From JBEBGV01 sp040081265 (GTDB lineage: Bacteria; Acidobacteriota; Vicinamibacteria; Vicinamibacterales; UBA2999): DNA of 64,000 bases. Within the stretch, counting starts at the first letter, position 1. Every line of letters begins with the position of its first letter. The notes beneath the pieces were generated by a model that did no database searches, was not told the origin of the DNA, and saw only the letters and a list, made by a program, of their open reading frames with translations. Positions 58,821 to 64,000 of the stretch are shown here, one piece after another. The position numbers were made by a program, and so were the translations under genes. Where the stretch lies: contig JBEBGV010000008.1 of the NCBI GenBank assembly GCA_040081265.1, forward strand, positions 33,244-97,243, written 5' to 3'.

Positions 58821-61490
58821 GTGGTAAATCAGGACGCAGTCCCCGTCGATGAAGCAAATGCCCGTCTGTGGACGCTCGAAGAAATCAGCCAACTGGTCTC
58901 CCGCCGCGGCAGCCCCTCGGAAACGCTGACCAACATCGTCGAACTCATTCAGCAGCGGTTTGCGACCGATGTCTGTTCGGTCTACCTGCTCGAACCCGAC
59001 CGCGCCACGCTCATGCTGGCGGCCACCATCGGGCTCCGTCCCGAGAGCGTCGGGCGCGTCCGGATGTCGATCAACGAAGGCCTGGCTGGCCTGGTGGCTC
59101 AACAGGTGAAGCCGCTCGTCGTCCAGGACGCCTCGTCCCACCCGCGCTTCAAGTACTTCCGCGATGCTGGCGAGGATCCCTATCGCACGTTCCTGGGTGT
59201 GCCTGTCGTCGATCGCGGCGTTCTACAGGGCGTGCTCGTGCTGCAGACCATCGCTGCCCGCCTGTTCGACGATGACGACGTGCGGATGCTGGCGATGGCT
59301 GGCGCGCAGCTGGCGCCCATCGTCACCGAGGCGCGCAAGCTGGGTCACTTCGTTGCGCCGGTTCACCAGCGGCTGAGCGCACTGGCTCACAACCTGTGGT
59401 GGTCCTGGGACCCGGATACCGTCGCCCTCTTCCGCGACATCGACCCGCTGCTCTGGCGCGAGTGCGACCACAATCCGGTCGTGCTGTTGCGACAGACCTC
59501 GTCCGCCCAGCTCGAGGCCCGTGTGTCGGCTCTCGCGATGCACGGACGAATCAACCACGCATACCGTCGCATGCAGGACTACCTGCAATCGTCGCGCACC
59601 TGGGGCGCCGGGTTCGCGAGCGTGCTTGGGGCGCGCCCCGTGGCCTACTTCTCGGCCGAGTTCGGCATCCATGAATCGCTTCCCATCTATTCGGGAGGAC
59701 TCGGCCTGCTGGCCGGCGACCACTTGAAGAGCGCGTCGGATCTGGGCGTGCCCCTGGTCGGGGTCGGTCTCTACTACGACCAGGGATATTTCCGGCAGCG
59801 TCTCGACACCAACGGCTGGCAGCAGGAGGAATACCTGAACCTGGAGAGTCGGTCACTGCCCATCCAGCAGGTGATGACGCCCGGCACGTCGACACCGCTC
59901 AGCGTGGAGATCGAGACGCGGTCGGGCCGAATCAGCGCCCTCGTCTGGCGCGTGCAGGTCGGACGGATCACGCTGCTGCTGCTCGATTCGAACATCGACG
60001 GCAACAGTGCCGAAGACCGGCAGTTGACCGCGCGACTCTATGGCGGCGACGAACGCGTCCGTATCCGCCAGGAGCTGTTGCTGGGCGTCGGCGGTGTGCG
60101 GGCGCTGGCCGCCCTCGGTATCTCGCCCGGGGTCGTGCACCTCAACGAGGGGCACAGCGCCTTTGCCGCCTTCGAGTTGACGCGACGTCGGATGGAAACT
60201 GAGGGTGTCGACGCCGGAGAGGCCTTGCGCCGTGTCGCGGCCACCGTGGTGTTCACAACCCACACTCCGGTCGAGGCCGGACACGATCGCTTCCCGGAAC
60301 ACCTCGTCGAGGAACACCTCGGTCCGCTGCGCGACCGACTGGGGCTCTCGCTTGACGACTTCATGGCGCTCGGCCGCATCGCTCCGTGGAACCGCGAGGA
60401 GCGCTTCTGCATGACCATCCTGGCGCTCAAGTCGAGCCGCCGCGCCAATGCCGTGTCGTCGCTGCACGGGCACGTCTCGCGCGCCATGTGGGCACAGCTC
60501 TACCCGGGCAGCCGGGAGGACCACGTCCCGATCGGACACATCACCAACGGTGTGCACGTGCAGTCGTGGCTGGCACCTCAGATGCGCCAGGTCTATGACC
60601 GCCACTTCGGCGCGGACTGGGCCGTCCGCAGCAACGACCCGGGTTTCTGGGAGGGTGCTGATCAGATCAACGATGGCGAACTGTGGGAAGCGCATCAGAC
60701 GTTGAAGACCGTGCTCATCGAGTTCGCCCGACGGCGGGCGGTCGAGCAGGCCGAGCGGCGCGGTGACTCCGCCGGGCGGATCGCGCAACTGCGCCTCGCA
60801 CTGAGTTCCGACGCGCTGACCATCGGCTTCGCCAGGCGCTTCGCCACCTACAAGCGCGCCAATCTCCTGTTGCGCGACCTCGAGACGATTGCGTCGCTCG
60901 TCAACAATCCCGAGCGGCCCGTCCAGGTCATCTTCGCGGGCAAGGCGCATCCGCAGGATGGTCCCGGCAAGGCCGTGCTTCAGCAGATCGCCCAGCTGAC
61001 CCATGACCCGGCTTTTGCCGGCAAGCTCCTCTTTATCGAGGACTACGACATCAACGTCGGACGCCATCTCGTACAGGGGGTCGACGTGTGGCTGAACAAC
61101 CCGCGCCGGCCGCTCGAGGCCTGCGGTACCAGCGGACAGAAGGTCGTGCTGAATGGTGCGCTGAATTTTTCGGTGCTCGACGGCTGGTGGACTGAAGCCT
61201 ACGACGGGTTGAATGGCTTTCCGATCGGCATGGGAGAGACGCACTCATCCACCGACGTCCACGACACTCGCGATGCAGCGGCGCTGCTCTCGACGCTGCG
61301 TGATCAGATTGTGCCGTTGTACTTCGATCGCGACATGGACGGGTTGCCGCGGCAGTGGATTGCACGCGTCAAGCGGGCCATCAGAACCCTTGGCTGGCGC
61401 TTCAGTGCCGACCGGATGGTGATGGACTATGTGCTGAAGACCTACATTCCGGCCGCCGGCGGCACCAGCAGCGACCTCTCGCCGTTCTAA
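58821..61490 (+). CDS. glgP: GAF-domain fused alpha-glucan phosphorylase
   Basis: 889 aa from GTG 58821. A GAF domain (about 15-175; IVELIQQRFATDVCSVYLLE, RVRMSINEGLAGLVAQQVKP, TFLGVPVVDRGVLQGVLVL) of the PtsP kind is joined to DUF3417 (about 181 on; LAHNLWWSWDPDTVALF) and then the GT35 glucan phosphorylase: YSGGLGLLAGDHLKSASDLG, HLNEGHSAFAAFELTRRR, PLEACGTSGQKVVLNGALNF with the PLP lysine. It releases glucose-1-phosphate from glycogen or maltodextrin. GGAGG precedes the GTG; ATG-less extension to 58740 rejected. Its stop overlaps the convergent yvcK stop. Confidence 0.93.
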   Translation: MVNQDAVPVDEANARLWTLEEISQLVSRRGSPSETLTNIVELIQQRFATDVCSVYLLEPDRATLMLAATIGLRPESVGRVRMSINEGLAGLVAQQVKPLVVQDASSHPRFKYFRDAGEDPYRTFLGVPVVDRGVLQGVLVLQTIAARLFDDDDVRMLAMAGAQLAPIVTEARKLGHFVAPVHQRLSALAHNLWWSWDPDTVALFRDIDPLLWRECDHNPVVLLRQTSSAQLEARVSALAMHGRINHAYRRMQDYLQSSRTWGAGFASVLGARPVAYFSAEFGIHESLPIYSGGLGLLAGDHLKSASDLGVPLVGVGLYYDQGYFRQRLDTNGWQQEEYLNLESRSLPIQQVMTPGTSTPLSVEIETRSGRISALVWRVQVGRITLLLLDSNIDGNSAEDRQLTARLYGGDERVRIRQELLLGVGGVRALAALGISPGVVHLNEGHSAFAAFELTRRRMETEGVDAGEALRRVAATVVFTTHTPVEAGHDRFPEHLVEEHLGPLRDRLGLSLDDFMALGRIAPWNREERFCMTILALKSSRRANAVSSLHGHVSRAMWAQLYPGSREDHVPIGHITNGVHVQSWLAPQMRQVYDRHFGADWAVRSNDPGFWEGADQINDGELWEAHQTLKTVLIEFARRRAVEQAERRGDSAGRIAQLRLALSSDALTIGFARRFATYKRANLLLRDLETIASLVNNPERPVQVIFAGKAHPQDGPGKAVLQQIAQLTHDPAFAGKLLFIEDYDINVGRHLVQGVDVWLNNPRRPLEACGTSGQKVVLNGALNFSVLDGWWTEAYDGLNGFPIGMGETHSSTDVHDTRDAAALLSTLRDQIVPLYFDRDMDGLPRQWIARVKRAIRTLGWRFSADRMVMDYVLKTYIPAAGGTSSDLSPF

Positions 61491-62518
61491 CCCGGCGAGA
61501 GCAGGCGCGAAGACAGCACCGACCAGACCGCAAACGACAGGCGGCGGCGGTCGTGCCGCGCGATGCTGGTGCGCCAGAACTCCCCCAGCACGGCTTCGCA
61601 ACGCGGATCCAGCGCGCCGAGTTCGAGGGGTTCCTTGTGTTCGAGCGCGTAACGTTCGAGCACACCGTCGGGCGGCCGTCCTGTGTTGGCGATAACAACG
61701 TCCACGGGGCGGCCCAGCGCGTCGCCAACCCAGCGCGTGGCATCGGCGGCGGTGAACCCCGCCATCCCCCGCCCCTCGGTGAAGAGGTTGGCGATGAGGA
61801 TGATCGGCCCCTTCACCGACGCGATCGCCTCGCGCACGCCTTTGACAAGCAACGGTGGCATGAGGCTCGTGAAGAAGCTGCCGGGGCCGATGATGACAGC
61901 ATCGAACTCCCGGATTGCCGTCGCCACCTCCGGAAGAATCTGTACGTCGGGATCCAGCCACACGCGCCGTACCTGCCGCCCGCGCGACTGCTCGGCGTCA
62001 ACTTCAACCTCTCCGCTCGTGCGGGATCCGTCGCTGTACTCAGCGCAGATCGACGCACTCTGCACCGTGACTGGCCACACCCGTCCGCGGCAGCCGAGCA
62101 GGCTGCGCAGGCCATCCACAGCCGCCAGAAAATCTCCGCTGTGCTGCTCCATCATGGACAGGAGCAGATTCCCGCCGGTGTGCCCGCCAAGGCGCGCATG
62201 GTGTTCGAGCGTCGGCAACCGCGAAAGCAAGACCCGTCTGGCCTCGCCTTCGTGACGCGAGAGCGCCAGCGCGCACTTCAGCACGTCGCCAGGTGGCAGC
62301 ACGCCGAGCTCGTCACGAAGGAGCCCCGAACTCCCCCCGCTGTCGAACATCGTGACGACGGCATTGAGCCGGAGCCATGGGTTCCGCTTAAGGCCCCCGA
62401 TCAGGCTGGGAAGGCCCGTGCCACCGCCGAAACAGCCGATGTTGAGCTCGCGCAACTGCATGCCTTGCGATTCTACCTTCTGCACGAGCTGGAACTTCCG
62501 GTGTCGCACTCGCGTCAT
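61487..62518 (-). CDS. yvcK: YvcK/CofD-like protein (UDP-sugar-binding, gluconeogenesis factor)
   Basis: 343 aa. CofD-like fold: CFGGGTGLPSLIGGLKRNPW at the N-terminus, VVTMFDSGGSSGLLRDELGV, DAVIIGPGSFFTSLMPPLLV and LIANLFTEGRGMAGFTAADA. In Bacillus YvcK is needed for growth on gluconeogenic carbon and for cell shape, binding UDP-GlcNAc. ATG 62461 is also possible and would begin right at the conserved strand. Convergent with glgP (stops overlap), divergent from the unknown protein at 62565. Confidence 0.93.
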   Translation of the reverse strand: MTRVRHRKFQLVQKVESQGMQLRELNIGCFGGGTGLPSLIGGLKRNPWLRLNAVVTMFDSGGSSGLLRDELGVLPPGDVLKCALALSRHEGEARRVLLSRLPTLEHHARLGGHTGGNLLLSMMEQHSGDFLAAVDGLRSLLGCRGRVWPVTVQSASICAEYSDGSRTSGEVEVDAEQSRGRQVRRVWLDPDVQILPEVATAIREFDAVIIGPGSFFTSLMPPLLVKGVREAIASVKGPIILIANLFTEGRGMAGFTAADATRWVGDALGRPVDVVIANTGRPPDGVLERYALEHKEPLELGALDPRCEAVLGEFWRTSIARHDRRRLSFAVWSVLSSRLLSPG

Positions 62519-62527
62519 TCGGATCGA

Positions 62528-62547
62528 CCCTGCGCATCGTCGCAGGG
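62528..62547. other. Palindrome in the yvcK / 62565 divergent region
   Basis: CCCTGCG (62528-62534) and CGCAGGG (62541-62547), 7-bp arms around 6 bases, immediately before the TACAAT box. Possible operator acting on both directions. Confidence 0.4.
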
Positions 62548-62552
62548 GGTCC

Positions 62553-62558
62553 TACAAT
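62553..62558 (+). promoter_or_regulatory. Probable -10 box, leaderless start of the gene at 62565
   Basis: TACAAT followed by exactly 6 bases and ATG 62565, with no ribosome site. Confidence 0.45.
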
Positions 62559-62564
62559 GAAGTG

Positions 62565-63275
62565 ATGCACACGCCATGGCAATCGTCGGCCCAGTCGCTC
62601 GTGAACGACCTGCAGCGCGTCTTCGCGACCAGGCTGTTCTCCGTGGTGATTTATGGCGATGTCCTCGACGCGACGGCGCCCACCTCGCTCAGTTCATTTG
62701 TCCTGGTCGACAGCCTGTCCCACGACGATCTCGAGGCCTGTGCCCGTCTCGCTGACCAGTGGGCCCGCGGGGGCGTCAGTACGCCGCTGATCCTGCCCGA
62801 CGAGGAGTTCCGGCGCTCACTCGACACCTTCCCGCTCGAGTATGCCGACATCGCCGCGGCTCACCAGCGGATCTTCGGGCGTGACCCGTTCGAGGCCGCG
62901 GTCATCAACCCTGAGGACGTCCGTCGTGCGTGCGAGAAGCAGATCAAGAGCCACATTCTCCACCTCCGTGAGGGATATATCGAGGCCCGCGGCGATCCCT
63001 TCGCGGTCAGCCGACTCGTGGCTGCTTCTGCACCAGGGTTCGCCGGTCTGCTCCGCAGCGTGGCGCGCCTGCTCAAGGTCGAAGCGCCGACGCGCGCCGA
63101 CACCGCACTCAAGGGGGCGCGGGCGATCGGACTGCCGGATAGTGTGGTTGCCCAGGTACTCTCGCTGGTCGACGGACCCGCCGCGGCCAGGGCTGTCGAC
63201 GGCGTTCGCCTCTTCCCGACGTATCTCGCCGCCGTCGAGCAGCTCGCACGCGCGGTGGACACATGGCGACCATGA
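62565..63275 (+). CDS. Nucleotidyltransferase-like protein of unknown function
   Basis: 236 aa, not recognised with certainty. The opening strand-turn VNDLQRVFATRLFSVVIYGD looks like the start of a nucleotidyltransferase fold, but the expected acidic catalytic pair is not evident, so it may be degenerate. The rest is helical (ACARLADQWARGGVSTPLIL, KQIKSHILHLREGYIEARGD, LVAASAPGFAGLLRSVARLL). No signal peptide. Leaderless TACAAT-N6-ATG start. Its stop overlaps the start of the TPM-domain gene (ATGA), so the two are coupled. Confidence 0.65.
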   Translation: MHTPWQSSAQSLVNDLQRVFATRLFSVVIYGDVLDATAPTSLSSFVLVDSLSHDDLEACARLADQWARGGVSTPLILPDEEFRRSLDTFPLEYADIAAAHQRIFGRDPFEAAVINPEDVRRACEKQIKSHILHLREGYIEARGDPFAVSRLVAASAPGFAGLLRSVARLLKVEAPTRADTALKGARAIGLPDSVVAQVLSLVDGPAAARAVDGVRLFPTYLAAVEQLARAVDTWRP

Positions 63276-64000
63276 CGCCGATGCGCTCAGGCCCCCTGCT
63301 CCGGGCGGCGGCGATCGCCGGGGCCGCCCTGCTGTTGCTCGCGGGAACACCCGCGTACGCGCAGGATCCGCCTCCCGCGCTGACTGCGACCGTCAATGAC
63401 TTCGCTGGCCTGATCGACGCTGACAGCGCCCGCCAGCTCGACACCCTGATCCGCGCGCTCCAGCGCGCCAGCGGCGACGTGCTGATCGTCGCCACGGTCG
63501 ACACCATCGCGCCGTATGCCGATGCACGCGAGTACGCGGTGAAGATGTTCGAGAATCGGGGCAGCGGGATCGGTCAGGGCGGGAAGGACAACGGGCTCCT
63601 CGTCCTGGTCGCCCGCCAGGAACGCGAGGTCCGCATCGAAGTCGGGTATGACCTCGAAGGTTTCGTCACCGATGGCTTTGCCGGTGAGACCGTCCGGCAG
63701 TACATCGCGCCCGACTTCCGGCGAGGCGACTATGGGCCCGGCCTCGTGCGTGGCGTCTCTCGCCTGGTGGCCCGCGTCGCCGAGGGACGCAACGTCGTAC
63801 TGCAGGGCGTCCCACGCGAGGCGTCGCGTCGGGACTCTGGCGGAGCCTCGCGCAACCTGACTGTCGCCATCATCGTCTTGTTCCTCATCTTGAACGCCAT
63901 CGGCCGGACGCGACGGCGACGGTCGGGCCGCTGGGGCCGCGGGCCGTGGAGCGGGTGGCACAGTGGCGTCGGCCCCTTCGGGGGACCGTTTGGTGGGGGC
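63272..64000 (+). CDS. TPM-domain secreted/membrane protein, 3' truncated by window
   Basis: At least 243 aa, open to the window end. Signal peptide (RAAAIAGAALLLLAGTPAYAQ) then a TPM domain: LTATVNDFAGLIDADSARQL, SGDVLIVATVDTIAPYADAR, GLLVLVARQEREVRIEVGYD, followed by a membrane segment LTVAIIVLFLILNAIG and a Gly/Arg/Trp-rich tail that is the usual YgcG-type end. Start at ATG 63272 overlaps the previous stop; ATG 63263 is in frame 9 bases before. TPM proteins are thought to act in photosystem or envelope repair; role here unknown. Confidence 0.85.
   Translation, partial: MTPMRSGPLLRAAAIAGAALLLLAGTPAYAQDPPPALTATVNDFAGLIDADSARQLDTLIRALQRASGDVLIVATVDTIAPYADAREYAVKMFENRGSGIGQGGKDNGLLVLVARQEREVRIEVGYDLEGFVTDGFAGETVRQYIAPDFRRGDYGPGLVRGVSRLVARVAEGRNVVLQGVPREASRRDSGGASRNLTVAIIVLFLILNAIGRTRRRRSGRWGRGPWSGWHSGVGPFGGPFGGG

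Noticed and set aside
59853..61244. 463-aa minus-strand frame antisense to glucan phosphorylase
   Set aside because: Shadow of glgP; no family features.
1..64000. CRISPR arrays, insertion sequences, prophage or integrase genes
   Set aside because: None seen: no spaced direct repeats of CRISPR length, no transposase motifs, no phage structural genes.

Overview
This is a GC-rich, gene-dense stretch of a bacterial chromosome with almost no non-coding gap above 250 bases. The mix of families (a DUF1592/DUF1552 pair with an ankyrin protein, CarD, Rex, a YtxJ-type bacilliredoxin, two bactofilins, TonB receptor, OmpA and signal-peptide proteins) suggests a Gram-negative member of the Acidobacteriota, most likely class Vicinamibacteria. 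That placement is inference from gene content; no rRNA is present to test it. No prophage, transposase, CRISPR array or plasmid signal was seen.

Layout. 1-8 kb: LytS/LytTR two-component pair (kinase cut by the window edge), signal peptidase I, CDF metal transporter, moaC, rex, a secreted Ig-like protein, PlsC, CarD and a Ddl-like ATP-grasp ligase. 8-10.4 kb: a large HerA-type ATPase. 10.5-17.4 kb (minus): hom, thrB, thrC, then siroheme synthase, cobA and a siroheme nitrite/sulfite reductase in one tight run. 17.4-19.4 kb: agmatine to putrescine genes aguB and aguA. 19.4-25 kb: TonB receptor, bactofilin, M28 peptidase and small envelope proteins. 25.4-31 kb: DUF1552, DUF1592 and ankyrin operon. 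31-37 kb: secreted protein, two-component system, SGNH-like and SMP-30-like proteins, GT87-type transferase and tRNA-Leu(CAA). 37-46 kb: second bactofilin, YtxJ, BaiN-like flavoprotein, ispG, NDH-2, molybdopterin oxidoreductase, OmpA and KGG proteins. 46-49 kb: YggX, POT transporter and a stand-alone LigD phosphoesterase domain. 48.9-58.6 kb: a five-gene transglutaminase / circularly permuted ATP-grasp / alpha-E cluster. 58.8-64 kb: a GAF-glucan phosphorylase fusion, YvcK and a TPM-domain protein cut by the window end.

The least ordinary material is (i) degenerate 7-bp tandem repeat elements that flip orientation midway and run into the 3' ends of both the CDF gene and moaC; (ii) the peptide-ligase-like transglutaminase/ATP-grasp/alpha-E cluster, which carries both stand-alone and fused versions of each module; (iii) the GAF-glucan phosphorylase fusion; (iv) a recurring TANNNT box 6-8 bases before start codons, pointing to leaderless mRNAs; and (v) a family of GGGTC...GACCC hairpins at convergent gene ends. 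Many annotated starts were moved downstream of the longest reading frame using Shine-Dalgarno sites, ATGA/GTGA overlaps, signal peptides or leaderless promoter boxes.
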